From contig CABFPE010000309.1 of assembly GCA_900660155.1 (NCBI GenBank), positions 62,305 to 126,304 of the forward strand: a DNA stretch of 64,000 nt, written 5' to 3'. The first letter of the stretch is position 1; each line of letters begins with the position of its first letter. Position numbers and translations under genes: made by a program. This DNA comes from Hofstenia miamia (lineage: Eukaryota > Xenacoelomorpha > Acoela > Hofsteniidae). Positions 38,319 to 49,294 of the stretch are shown here, piece by piece. The notes beneath the pieces are model-generated. The model was given only the letters and a program-made list of their open reading frames with translations. It was not told where the DNA came from and ran no database searches.

Positions 38319-38488
38319 GTAAATTTAGAGGGAATTATTTGTAAAACTGACGACGCCATTTTAAGTCGAAATATATTTGAATGTTACTTAAAGCAATAAT
38401 TTTAACATTAACCTTAATAAGAACATGCAGATATATTTCGACATACAAAGTCATCGTCAGTTTTACAAATTATTCCCTCTAAATTTAC
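38319..38488. repeat. Inverted-repeat pair with hammerhead-like cores
   Basis: Two arms of about 60 bp (38319-38380 and 38425-38488) face each other. Both read inward GTAAATTTAGAGGGAAT, then TTTGTAAAACTGACGA, then a short segment ending GTCGAAATATAT. CTGACGA plus GAAA are the conserved core strings of a hammerhead ribozyme, and Penelope-like elements are known to carry such ribozymes in their terminal repeats. The location just after the Penelope-like remnant fits. Stem II is weak (GAC/GUC with an extra U in the right arm, broken in the left arm) and stem I is not obvious, so a working ribozyme is doubtful. Confidence 0.55.
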
Positions 38489-38619
38489 TAGATTTTACAA
38501 TAATAATTATAATTTTTTAAACTTTAAAAAGATCAATTAATTTAAAATTTATTGAGAATATTTTTATAAAATCCTTGCAACCAAGTTTGAACACAAAAGA
38601 ATATATTTATAAATTGAAC

Positions 38620-38990
38620 TTGCCACTGTTAGTAGTGGTGGTAGACAAACGAAAAGATTGGGAACAGTGATAGACATAGCAGTACCAAAGGACATAAATG
38701 TATAAAGCAAGGAGACAGATAAGATAGACAATATAGAGAGTTGGCAGAGGAAATAAAAAGGCTGTGGAAGTTAAATGATTGTAAGAGCAGTAGGAGCAGT
38801 AAGTAAGAAGCATAAAAATACCTGGAGGATTCAGGAGTACCAACGTGGGAAGGGCAGTAGCACAGTAGGCAGCATTGTTAGGAACAGCTAGAGTCCTGAC
38901 GAAAGCTCTTAGACTCTCAGAGAACTGGTGAGTTCCCTGAGTTGAGAGGGATACCTCATGAAGCAGTGAGAAGTAATAATAATAATAATT
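38620..38990. repeat. Purine-rich interspersed repeat candidate
   Basis: This stretch has higher GC than its surroundings and is strongly purine-rich on the plus strand. It ends in (TAA)n near 38976-38990. The 130-residue minus-strand frame across it is rich in Tyr, Leu and Ser with no domain. The strand bias resembles the LINE at 59.8-62.9 kb, so it may be a piece of a related element, but I could not align them by eye. Confidence 0.4.
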
Positions 38991-39084
38991 GAGTAACAAT
39001 TTGCTTATAACTTACTAATAGAAAGCCACAATTGCAAGAATGCAGACAAAAACTTAATGCAGCACATGCAAAAATTTTGGTGTT

Positions 39085-39131
39085 CAAAAAAAAACAGGGA
39101 GCTTAAGCTCCCCCAGGTTTGACGCCACTGT
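39085..39131. mobile_element. One end of a hAT-like element
   Basis: Read on the minus strand the segment starts CAGTGGCGTCAAACCTGG and continues into GGAGCTTAAGCTCC, a small palindrome. CAGTGGCG-type termini are common in hAT elements and their MITEs. No matching second end was found nearby, so this is a fragment at most. Confidence 0.4.
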
Positions 39132-40449
39132 GTTCACATTTATCTAAGTGCTTTGAGTTTTTGCGGTATTCAGGCACTCCAGAGCCAAGTCTGCATCAGA
39201 TGCCACATTTGAAATGGTTGAAATTTGAAAAGTACTTCATCTCTCTGCGTTCTAGGTTTTGAATTTCATCTAAGTTGACGAAAGAGAAGAGAAATGCAAT
39301 TGGAGAAATCCACAGAATCGGTAGTTTGCACTGGTGGGTTGTCAATCAAGTCTTGAGCTTTAAAAGAAAGCTAAATAAGCATAGAGATGCTAGTCACAGT
39401 CATAGGCACGACGTATATCAAAGTCACCAATTTTGATAAGGAGTGAAAAATGCTTGATTCCATTCACTATCAATAAGTGATGAAACAATGATGCATTAAG
39501 TAGCATTCCGTAAGGATTCATCCAACTCACTCACTCAAAATTTATCAGAGGGAGGAATGGATTTAGTGCATACTTAAGCATTGGATTAGCAAAGCACATT
39601 AAGAATTCCCATTGCAAATTTGCCAAGACTCCCTAGACAAGTAAATTTGATATTTTTCTGTAGTTTTAAACCAAATAAATTAAGAATGTTCATTTGGCAA
39701 AGACAGTTGTCTACTCATTTTTGAACATTTTTGAAAATAATTTGCTTTAAATGTTCGACAGTGATTTTAAAATGAATTTTAAATTTCCACTTTTTTGTTC
39801 TAAAATTCGTTTAAAGCGGAGTAACTTTAACATTATCTAGTAGTTTCAGTATAACAGTTATAATGTCTTTAGCCTATTTAACTATATACATATTAGGCGG
39901 AGATAGATATCACTCAGAACCTAAAATACATACAGGTGCAGGCAAAAGTATACCTGTACAACTATTAGTACATCCGAAGCAGTTTTTCGTACTTTGCTCA
40001 AGTAACTATCGAAAATATGTAACAAAAATGTGCCCAAAAACCAAGAAAAATTTGTAAAAAAATTAAGAAACAAAAACATGAATACTATTAATTAATGAGT
40101 ATTATTACATGCCGAAAAAGTTAGTTTTCAAGTTTTCAGACTACATATCGATGTTAGAAAACGAAATGCAATGCATGTAAAGTACATAATGTGGCATAAA
40201 TCATATTAGTAAAGAGCTTTGAAAGAATCCCACAGCATTGAAACCAAAACTAAATATTTTTCGGAATTTGTTCGATTAAGCAACAAAATTCCAAAATAGT
40301 ACTACATGTGCAAAATAACTGCTACATGTGATTTCAAAACACAATTTGTAAAATGCAACAAAACGCAATTTTGCATAATGCAACCTTTTAGGAAAGAAAT
40401 AGATAGCTCTAAATTTTCAAATAATTTCGGCAATGTTTCCATATCACCT
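39132..40449. other. Spacer, no gene seen
   Basis: AT-rich with no recognisable coding or repeat structure. A 64-residue frame at 39863-40057 has no known domain. Confidence 0.5.
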
Positions 40450-41425
40450 TTCTAAAAGTTTAAATATTTAAGAATTACAATTTATTCAAACTTAATTTCA
40501 AATCGCATTTTAGCATTTGTTAAAAAGTAACAGTGGAAGAAATGTATCACCAGTCTTCCAAAAATTACCTTCGATTGCGATAATAAAGTTTTTTCATTGT
40601 TTTATTGTGATCAACTTAAATTATGCGAACATCTTGTTCACTGGCATAAATTCCAAAATGGTAAAGAAACTTGAAGTACAACTAAATGTATGCAGTAAAA
40701 ATCTTCTTTTACTAAGTTCATAAGCTTCATTAACAGTCCATGAGCTATCTAGATCTTCCATTTTTTCACCAAGTTTCAGAAATTGCAAAAATTAAATTAT
40801 TCTTAGAGTTTGAAATAAATTCCCTATATTCGAAATTTTTAATGCTTAGATTTTGGAAATTCAAATGTACATAGTTTATTATACTTGAACCGCTATTCAA
40901 TTTTTGATTTATGATATTCCAAATTTAAGATTCGAACGGGATTAGTTTCAATTCCAATTACGGCTAATATTAGGAAAAGTATAAGAGATATAATTAACGA
41001 CTATTTATAATTGATTTTTGAAATATAGTTAAAAATGTTGTTGAATAACAGATAGTTGATTGATATGCATTGGAATTAAAAGAATTATGGGCTAATCATT
41101 TATAAACGCTGCAATTTACAACTGGAATTGATTACCAAAAGATTTAAAAAGCAAACAAAAATTAATATCCGAAAGATCGTGGTTAGGCTTTAAGTTTTAT
41201 GAACAGTGATTATACAGTGCCCCGGCATTAGCAATTAATCCATTGTCTGATCTGCACTATTTATCTATATTTTGAATCCTATTGTAAATACCTTATTCCC
41301 TATTTTTATTGTTGTTTTTGCATTTCATGACACTATTCTGCTAATTTATCACATTTATCAGTGTTTCATTGAGAATTAACAGAATAAAGATTATATGATT
41401 TTATATTATCTTATCTTATCTAAAT
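40450..41425 (+). mobile_element. CR1-like LINE copy with an internal inversion
   Basis: Three blocks match the intact LINE at 45.7-50.5 kb. Block 1 (about 40450-40721, plus) corresponds to the RT C-terminal region: FKYLRITIYSN, then FHCFIVINLNYANILFT. Block 2 (about 40722-41078) matches the 5' part of ORF2 in the opposite orientation, including a degraded copy of the GIETNPGP motif. Block 3 (about 41095-41425, plus) encodes the C-terminus (FINAAIYNWN, SWLGFKFY) and a 3' UTR ending in TTATCTTATCTTATCT. So a 5' segment sits inverted between two 3' segments. Confidence 0.82.
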
Positions 41426-42165
41426 TTTAATAAATTTACAGCGATTCTCATTCTGATTCTGGGAGCATAATTTTTAGAAAATGTACAATTGTACAAATTT
41501 AGAAAGGTTATAAGGATTTAAATTCACGGGAAAACGAGGCTCTCCCTCATCAGATTTTGGGTCATTGTTTTATATGTTGAGATAAAGTAAGAAAAGTTAA
41601 AATGTGCGTCGCAATTATTTCCACTCAGCTTCTCATCCAGTTTCTGATAGACTTTATGATAAATTATGTTGCTGTTACACCTAAACTATTCACGGGAGTT
41701 TTCGGTGTTCTGCATGGCTTCAAATCACTCAAGTTAATTATTTGCACCATAGAGACATACTGGAAGTGTAAATTTATTAGATGTTCTAAGGTGGCTATAG
41801 ATGGTAGACGAAATTTTAAAGATTGAGTAAAAACAACAAATATTGGTGTTTCTTTACTACAAAAAGTCATGTTACTTATGCAACAAAAGAATTAAACATA
41901 CTTACAACCAATATTTATAGTCACAACTTGAAAAATAGAAACTCGAATGTCAAACAAGATTATTCATCATTATACTTAATCCACTTATCAATTTTTTGCT
42001 TAATCAAAGTTAACCAATGTGTATAAATCCAAGGTTTACTCTTCTTTGTTGACATAATTGGGCTTTTGTTTCCTAAAATTGATTTTTCTAGGTAGTCATT
42101 ATGAAGACGATAAATTAACATGTTTGAAAACATATTGAACATTTGCTTGGGAATTAGGCACTATT
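41426..42165. other. Spacer, no gene seen
   Basis: Several overlapping 60-75 residue frames on both strands, none with a recognisable domain. Confidence 0.5.
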
Positions 42166-42238
42166 AAGGCTTCGGTGGTATAAACATTTTGGAAGTCGGT
42201 TCGGTATCACTCAAAATACCACGGTACCGGCTTGACTA

Positions 42239-42272
<34 letters not shown>

Positions 42273-42394
42273 NACCGGTGGATATGGGTATGTGGGCTAG
42301 TGCTAGATGCTACAAATTGCAGCGCTTTCGAATATTCGTTGAATTACAAAGCGCTTTCTAAGTTTAGTGTAAATAATAAATAATAATATATATA

Positions 42395-42429
<35 letters not shown>

Positions 42430-43106
42430 AACATTAAGTTCAAAATAATAGTGGCAGAGACTTGCTACCTAAAACAACTAAAGAGAATAATAAGTGCATT
42501 AGTAAGAAGTACGGTTAGTAATCGAGTCCAAAAATTATATCTGTAAACTTCTCACTAAGTTCAGGGTTAAGGTATATTTTAAAACGTCCAAATTCTGATT
42601 TGATAATCGTGGGTAAATTATGTTTGGTAAATGAATGGATAACGTATGTGCGAACGACAAAATTATTTTGCGCATGGCACATGCGCTTATACCCGCTTCA
42701 TAACTTTAACTTAAAAATACAACCTTCAAAAATTGTGGTGCGGCTTCTACATGGGGGCGACACTGAATGGACGTATTATTAAATCTGATTTTTGAAGAAA
42801 AAATCTATAAATATCTGGTTGTTGTGAAAGTGTTTTTGATAAAATTTTGTGCTCTAATCAGCCATATAATTGTAACTGCATGATTAATGGACTTTTCATA
42901 AGAAATTTCTTGAATTTTCAAACGTGCTATATTCAAGACATCGCATAGAATACTTAAGGTTTGATCCGGGGGGTTGCATTCAATACATATACTATTAATT
43001 AAAATACCGATCAATTTTTTGGCAAAATACCGCGGTATCAGTATTTTTCGGTATTGTCAAAATACCGCGGTATCGGTTTTGGTATTGGTATACCGTCGGC
43101 CCTTAT
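42166..43106. mobile_element. Palindromic non-autonomous DNA element built on ACCGCGGTAT motifs
   Basis: The two ends are diverged inverted repeats: GGCTTCGGTGGTATA...CGGTATCACTCAAAATACC on the left, and GGGCCGACGGTATACC...CGGTATTTTGAC read inward from the right. Subterminal ATACCGCGGTAT copies, themselves palindromic, lie at about 43026-43075. Long (TA)n runs lie inside (42241-42272, ending in an N at 42273, and about 42387-42424). No transposase frame was found. The superfamily is uncertain because the target duplication is not clear. Confidence 0.6.
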
Positions 43107-44499
43107 ACACTATATACTGAAGCCCAATTCTTTTTTAAGATGTTCTTTTAGTAACTGTACATAATCATTATTATTATGTAATATTTTATCCATAATTATA
43201 ACTGTATTGCTATATTGTTTAAACAATGACTCCTTTCCTTTCAAAAATTAATTTTTGCTAATTAAAAGTAATTTTGATAATTGGAATCATTTAACAGAAT
43301 TGCAATCTTAGATATATCATTTTAAGAGATAGATGTACTAGCCAAATTAAATACTTTAACTTTGTATTCTGTTATAACAACATAAGCAGCTAAAAATAAA
43401 TATTAGCAAATCGCTTTGAAAAGTTGAAAAATTAATTCACTTAGATCAAGTACTTAATCTTTAATGATAATTGGAAAATGAACCTAAATTAATGTCAAAT
43501 TACCAATTTTAATATTTTTGCAAATTTTTTTTGAACTTTCCAGTATGCTAGACAAAAATTGAATATGTTAAGAACTTATATTAAAATGTAAATTATATCA
43601 TTCAACAATTTGTTTGTAAATTATATCGCATTCACCGCATTTGTTTTAATTTCCATGTACTTTTGTGTAATATTAAGATATTTTTAAGACATTCTTTTCA
43701 ATACCTCGGCACAAGCCAGACTCTGCACCAGCCCATCATAGGAAGAAATTAGGTTCACTTAATTATCTGAGAAAGATTATCTTCAATTTTTCACGTATTA
43801 AATTCGCAATGTTAATACAGTAGTGAGAAAATTAAATAATAAATTATGACGTTTCTTCGTCATCTAGAAAAGCATGTACGATCCCAGTCAATGTTGTGTC
43901 TGACATTTCAGTATTATATATTATGTTGTTGATCTTTTAAAGAACTTGCCAGGATTTTCAAAAATTTTATTCTCGACGTTGATTTTTCAATAGAAAAATT
44001 GAAAGTGTCTATTTCAAACACATTTTATATCAAAACCTATTAATCAATAAAACCATCTACGATGATTTATTGCTGACTAATCTTTCTTGTTTAAATCGCG
44101 CTATTTCATTTTGTTGTAGAGCATTTAATGAACTTACCATTTGAATTATCACACAACACTTATTTTGAAACAAATCAGTTTCCTCAGCTTGGTGTGCAAA
44201 TAAAATGATTCACATTTCTTGAGATGATCTAGCTATGCGAACCTACAATCAGTTAAAAATGTCAAGTATGTTCTATTATCAAACCTATGTGAAGAAATTT
44301 GTTTGATTGTAAAACGTGAAATTCAAATAATTTTTCAACTGTTTAGCTAAAATTAATCGAGGTTTTCATTACAAACTTTTTGAGTAACAAGCATTTAAAT
44401 TATTTCAAGAAAAAACCATTAGAAATATATAATAATCTGAAAAGACCAAAGGATAGATTTTCTTCATACTGAATGAATACCACAATATACTTTAATTTA
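43107..44499. other. AT-rich spacer, no gene seen
   Basis: Long A/T-rich stretch without a recognisable gene, RNA or transposon end. Confidence 0.5.
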
Positions 44500-45222
44500 T
44501 ATACTGGTATAAAAACAATAGGCCACGTTCTAAGGCAACTAAAAGAAAATGCAATTGTACAACTTCTCCATTCATTGGTAATTAGCACTTTAATTATAGT
44601 AGTATTCTATTTTCAAACATACACGAAGAACTAATTAAAAAGCTCGAAACTCAATATAAATGGGCCATTAATGTTTTTAAACGAAATTCTAGTGCTTTGA
44701 AAAAATATATTTATAAATCAATCCCAAGCCCTAAGCAGTTAATTCAAATATATACCGCCACTAAATTTTATAAAATTGTAAAATTGCTTCCACCCTATAA
44801 TTGCAAAAAAATCCCAGAATTTTCGAACAAGATCAACGAAAGAACAAAAAGATTTACTGTAAACAAGTATAAATCTAAAATAAAGCGAAATTCTTTTATA
44901 AATAATGCAATAAGGCAATGGAATGAACTTCCCCAAGAGATCAAATGTATTAAAAATGTAAAACACTTTCGCAAACGTGTTAAGGAATTAATTCTAAAGC
45001 AAAGCTTCATCTTTGGAAAAGTTTGGATAGGCTACAAATTTTATAATACTGATTATACTACTACAAGCCTATAATATCCGTAGCCTAAAATGACGCTTTT
45101 CTTGTATATATGTCATGTCTTTTTTATTATTTTTGTACATTATTGACGCTATTTAGAGAATTTATCAGTTTCTGAAATTGTAAATAAAAGTCTCTAAATA
45201 TAGAATATCTTATCTTATGTAC
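44500..45222 (+). mobile_element. CR1-like LINE, 3' fragment
   Basis: The plus strand from about 44500 encodes the last part of ORF2 of the same family as the intact LINE: KKLETQYKWAINVFKRNSS, LLPPYNCKKIPEF, FINNAIRQWNELPQEIK and the C-terminal WIGYKFYNTDYTTTSL. The last 125 codons (44697-45074) are open. The 3' UTR ends in TATCTTATCTTATG near 45205-45220, the family's tail. It is truncated at its 5' side and lies about 520 bases from the 3' end of the intact copy, in opposite orientation, so the two tails face each other. Confidence 0.88.
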
Positions 45223-45746
45223 AATGTACATTACTTTTCAAAATCTATCATGATTAAATTTTACAAAACCTAATAAAATTAATAATTTTGGATATATTTA
45301 TTTTAAGTAAACAACACAGAAATATTAGAGTTTATAATTAATTGGCAAGTCTCATAAGCATTCAATAAAACGACATAAAATTGGACATCTTGTAAAAAGT
45401 CTTTAACAAATTGCAGTACGATAATTAAAACTACGTCAGCATCAAAAATTGACATTGCGTCAAAATTATTTGACTTTGTGCATCAAAATCGGCCTTTATT
45501 TTGAGTACATTACACCTGCATTATTGATAAATATTCCTGCGACTTTTATGTACTGATGAAAATTTCTATATTCTCCTTGCTTAGTCAAGAAGAAGAAATC
45601 ATGATAATTTCATGGAAGTGTCCTGAAAAATTTAACATGTCCAAATATTTTTTATTTTACGCAATTGTAACGCATTTTCGATTTATTTCTATACACAATT
45701 TCATTTTTAAAAAATGATTAGTTTTCAAAGGCAATAGTTGACTCAT
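45223..45746. other. Spacer between two LINE 3' tails
   Basis: AT-rich sequence of about 520 bases between the TTATC tail of the plus-strand fragment and the tail of the intact minus-strand LINE. No gene seen. Confidence 0.5.
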
Positions 45747-45919
45747 ATAAGATAAGATAAGATAAGATAAGAGAATCTTTATTCAAATAAATGTTAACAA
45801 TTAAATAACTGATAATTTATTTGAATAGCGTCATTAAATTCACAAAAACACACATATACAATTCACATAAATTACAAAAGAAATCTTGCAGGCTATGGAT
45901 AAATTACTATAGTACTATT

Positions 45920-48900
45920 TTAATAACGAGTTATAGTATAGTCATTGTTATAAAATTTGTATCCTAGCCATGATTTTCCAGATAATATATATTTTTGCTT
46001 AAGGAAGATTTTTAAATGCTTTTTAAAAGGTTTCAATTTTTCAATATTTTTAATTTCTTTAGGTAGCGAATTCCAGGTTCGAATGGCGACATTAATGAAG
46101 GATTTCTTTAAAACGTTCTTCTTATACTTAACGCATGTAAAAAGCTTTGATCTTGAATTCTGTTTATGAATAAATCCCGGTATTTTAATCGTATTATAAG
46201 GTGGTAGGTTTCTGATTAGTTTGAAGAATGTCAGAAGGGTATTTAACATAACTAGTTGTTTTGGAAAAAGAATTGACCTAGAAATGTACTGTTTGGTTTG
46301 CGATGAGTTTTTCGTTGTGATATTTAATGCCCATCTTAATTGAACATTAAGTTTTTTATAAAGCACTTCGTTTAGATCAGTAAATAAAATGTTTGCGTAA
46401 TTAAGGTGACTCATGATGAAAGCATGGAAGAATTGAATTATGGCACAAGGTGGTAATTGCCTAACTACTAGTGTCATACTTTTTATACCTATAGCTAATT
46501 TTCTAACTATCAGATTGATGTGAGAGTTGAGTTTTAGCTTTGAATCAATTGTTACTCCTAGGTACTTGAAAGTGTCCACAATAGGAACATTAATATTATT
46601 TACACATAAAGTCACTGCAGAAACATCGTAATTGTTTTTATTCGGCGGCAAAACACAAAATTCTGTATTAGCTTCATTAATATTCAACTTGTGCATGCAA
46701 AAGTATTTTGACAATTTGTTACAATTCAATTCTATAGATTCCGCTGCTAGTTGCATTGATGAATTATCGCTGAAAATGCAAGTGTCATCGGCATATTGGA
46801 TTAAATTGCAATTAATTATAGAATGCATGTCATTTACATAAATACTAAAAAGAAGAGGACCTAGAATCGTACCTTGAGGCACCCCATTGCAAACCGGTAA
46901 CCATTCTGAAAAAATATCATTTAATTTAACTCTTTGGAATCTTTGACTGAGGTAACTAGTTATCAATTGTTTACTATTACTAGAAAATCCTAAGTAAGAT
47001 AGTTTTTCAATTAGAATGTTATGATTAATCGAATCAAAGGCTTTTGAAAGATCTAAACAAGCTATAGCTACAAATTTATTAGAATCAAGTGATGCTCTCC
47101 AAGTTTCAGTAGCGTTTAATAGTGCATCAGTTGTTGAGAAATTTTTGCGAAAACCAAATTGCGTGTTTGATAATAAATTATATTTATTTAAATGTTCAGT
47201 TATTTGATTATGTAATATTCTTTCGAATATTTTGCTTATTGGAGAAGTAATTGAGATTGGCCGATAATTAGTGGCAATTGATGGGTCGTTTTTCTTAAAA
47301 ATAGGAGTAATGTGAGCAAGTTTTAAATTATCCGGGAAGTAATTTAGTTTTATGCATTCATTAAAGATAAAATTTAATGGATTTGCAATGATGTCTGCAG
47401 TAATTTTAAGGGCCCATGAGGGAATGCTTGAGGGACCGCTTGATTTGTTGGTTTTAAGCTTATTGATTGACTTAATAATTTCATAACTAGTTGAGAAGCG
47501 GAAAGAAAATTCAGGTGTAAAAATTTTGCGTGAAACGTTTTCGTACTTAACGAGGGGGCCATTGTATTTTCCTAGATTAACAAAAGTCTTATTTAATTCA
47601 TTAGTTATTTCTAAATTGTCAGAAAGATTGTTTCCTTTCTGATCTTTTATCACATCAATTGAGTTTGATTTTGATCGCTTATAATTTGTGATTTCTTGTA
47701 TTAGCTTCCATTTTGAACGTTCACTTGGAAGGCGCGCATATTCATTCTTAATGAATTCGTTGAATGCCTTACGAGATTCTATATTCGATGCATTTCTAGC
47801 CTTTTTATATGCGGCAAAATTCTTGCTGGTTTGGGAAATCATAAAATGTTTATATGCTTTGTTCTTTTCGCGAATCAATACTTTGCAAGTTTCAGTTATC
47901 CAAGGTTTATTCGGAAAATTATTGTTTGCTTTGGAGTTTGAACTGGTTTTAACCATTATTTTTTTTTCAGGGCAAAATCTGTTAAGATAAAATTCAAAAA
48001 TTTTTAAAAAGTTTTCTAGCATTTCATTCGAATTTGATGCAGAATATACAGGAAGCCAATTTTCTGATGAGAGGAATAATTTAAAATTATTAATATTTTC
48101 AATACACTTTTCGCGAGTTTTAATCCATTTCATGTTATTTTTTGGGGCTGAATGAGACTTTTGAAATTTGATAGATGTAAAACAGTGGTCAGAGAATGGG
48201 CATTCAGAAGTAGTATACTCATAATATAGATTGTTGTTCTCAGCTAGTATAATGTAGTCAATTAGTGTTCTGCTTGATGATGTCATTCTAGTAGGTAATG
48301 TTTTATTGGCCAATACTAAATTAAATGTATTCAGAAACAGATCCATTTTACTTTGGTCATTAGCATTAAAATAATTTAGGTTCCAATCCCCCAAAAGTAA
48401 TAAGTCTTTATTTTCAGAACAAGCAAGTGATAATTCGTCTTCTAGTTGTTGAATAAAAAAATTAGAGAACTTCTTATGAGGACAGTAGGATATATTTAAT
48501 AACTGCTTTTTAAAACGTAAATTTTTTATTGGATTATTAATTTCAACCCATAAACTATCAAAATTTGATTCGTTATTACTCTTAATATCGTTGCGTATCT
48601 TGGGATTAAATGACTTTGGGATTAAAAATAATACACCTCCACCTTTGGATTTTCCTAACGTTTTGTTCAAAATTCTATCCCTTCTAAATAGTGCATAAGT
48701 TTCTTTAACAGTCCATGAGGTATCTAGATCTTCGTTTTTTAACCAGGTTTCGGAAACTGCGAGAATTAAATCATTTTTAAAGCTTGAAATGAATTCCCTA
48801 TATTCGAAATTTTTAATGCTTAGATTCTGAAAATTTAAATGTACATAATTCACTATATCTGAGCCGTTATTCAATTTTTTGATGTATGATTCAAAATTTA

Positions 48901-49255
48901 AGATCGGACCGGGATTAGTTTCAATGCCATTTACCGCTAATAACAAGAAAATTATAAGAGATATAAAGAACGACTTTTTAAAATTTATTTTACTAGTACA
49001 TATGCGCCTGTATGATATAGTTAAAAATGTTCTTGAATAACACATAGTTGATCGATATGTATTGAAATAAGAGTGTACTGGTAATAGTAAATCATACTCA
49101 TTAGATTTGAAAGTCGAAATAAGAAAAATAAAAGTAAAGAGTAATAATTTTGATTTGAGAACAGAATTAAATTTAAATTTATAGTAATTTTTCCGTAGCC
49201 TGGGCGTACTAAAACAAAAATAAAATAAATAATAAAACATAATTAAAAAAGCCAT
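45920..49255 (-). CDS. LINE ORF2: AP-endonuclease and reverse transcriptase
   Basis: Open from the codon after the ORF1 stop to 45920. The first ATG is at 49255, giving about 1,111 residues. The N-terminal 120 residues hold three hydrophobic stretches, then NGIETNPGP (48905-48931), a 2A-like sequence. Endonuclease follows: AVSETWL, LLGDWNLNYF and the catalytic SDH about 240 residues after the 2A-like motif. Reverse transcriptase has NYRPISITSPISKIFE, CLDLSKAFDSINH, GVPQGTILGPLLFSIYVNDM and the catalytic QYADD near 46790. The C-terminal domain ends SWLGYKFYNNDYT. The protein should nick target DNA and copy the LINE RNA there. It is in the same frame as ORF1, separated by one TAA and 13 sense codons before the first ATG. 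No internal stops were seen. Confidence 0.93.
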   Translation of the reverse strand: MAFLIMFYYLFYFCFSTPRLRKNYYKFKFNSVLKSKLLLFTFIFLISTFKSNEYDLLLPVHSYFNTYRSTMCYSRTFLTISYRRICTSKINFKKSFFISLIIFLLLAVNGIETNPGPILNFESYIKKLNNGSDIVNYVHLNFQNLSIKNFEYREFISSFKNDLILAVSETWLKNEDLDTSWTVKETYALFRRDRILNKTLGKSKGGGVLFLIPKSFNPKIRNDIKSNNESNFDSLWVEINNPIKNLRFKKQLLNISYCPHKKFSNFFIQQLEDELSLACSENKDLLLLGDWNLNYFNANDQSKMDLFLNTFNLVLANKTLPTRMTSSSRTLIDYIILAENNNLYYEYTTSECPFSDHCFTSIKFQKSHSAPKNNMKWIKTREKCIENINNFKLFLSSENWLPVYSASNSNEMLENFLKIFEFYLNRFCPEKKIMVKTSSNSKANNNFPNKPWITETCKVLIREKNKAYKHFMISQTSKNFAAYKKARNASNIESRKAFNEFIKNEYARLPSERSKWKLIQEITNYKRSKSNSIDVIKDQKGNNLSDNLEITNELNKTFVNLGKYNGPLVKYENVSRKIFTPEFSFRFSTSYEIIKSINKLKTNKSSGPSSIPSWALKITADIIANPLNFIFNECIKLNYFPDNLKLAHITPIFKKNDPSIATNYRPISITSPISKIFERILHNQITEHLNKYNLLSNTQFGFRKNFSTTDALLNATETWRASLDSNKFVAIACLDLSKAFDSINHNILIEKLSYLGFSSNSKQLITSYLSQRFQRVKLNDIFSEWLPVCNGVPQGTILGPLLFSIYVNDMHSIINCNLIQYADDTCIFSDNSSMQLAAESIELNCNKLSKYFCMHKLNINEANTEFCVLPPNKNNYDVSAVTLCVNNINVPIVDTFKYLGVTIDSKLKLNSHINLIVRKLAIGIKSMTLVVRQLPPCAIIQFFHAFIMSHLNYANILFTDLNEVLYKKLNVQLRWALNITTKNSSQTKQYISRSILFPKQLVMLNTLLTFFKLIRNLPPYNTIKIPGFIHKQNSRSKLFTCVKYKKNVLKKSFINVAIRTWNSLPKEIKNIEKLKPFKKHLKIFLKQKYILSGKSWLGYKFYNNDYTITRY

Positions 49256-49294
49256 AGTACAAAAAAAGTCCAGATAGAAATTATTCAAGTAGCA

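Noticed and set aside
38607-38999. 130-codon minus-strand frame as a membrane protein
   Set aside because: Hydrophobic residues come from a pyrimidine-rich strand and a trinucleotide tail; more likely a repeat than a gene.
47688-47990. 100-codon plus-strand frame and others inside the intact LINE
   Set aside because: Shadows of ORF2, which carries clear endonuclease and reverse transcriptase motifs on the other strand.
49286-49288. TTG codon as the start of LINE ORF2
   Set aside because: A non-ATG start is not expected here; the first ATG in frame is at 49255, and how the ribosome reaches it is treated as a separate question.
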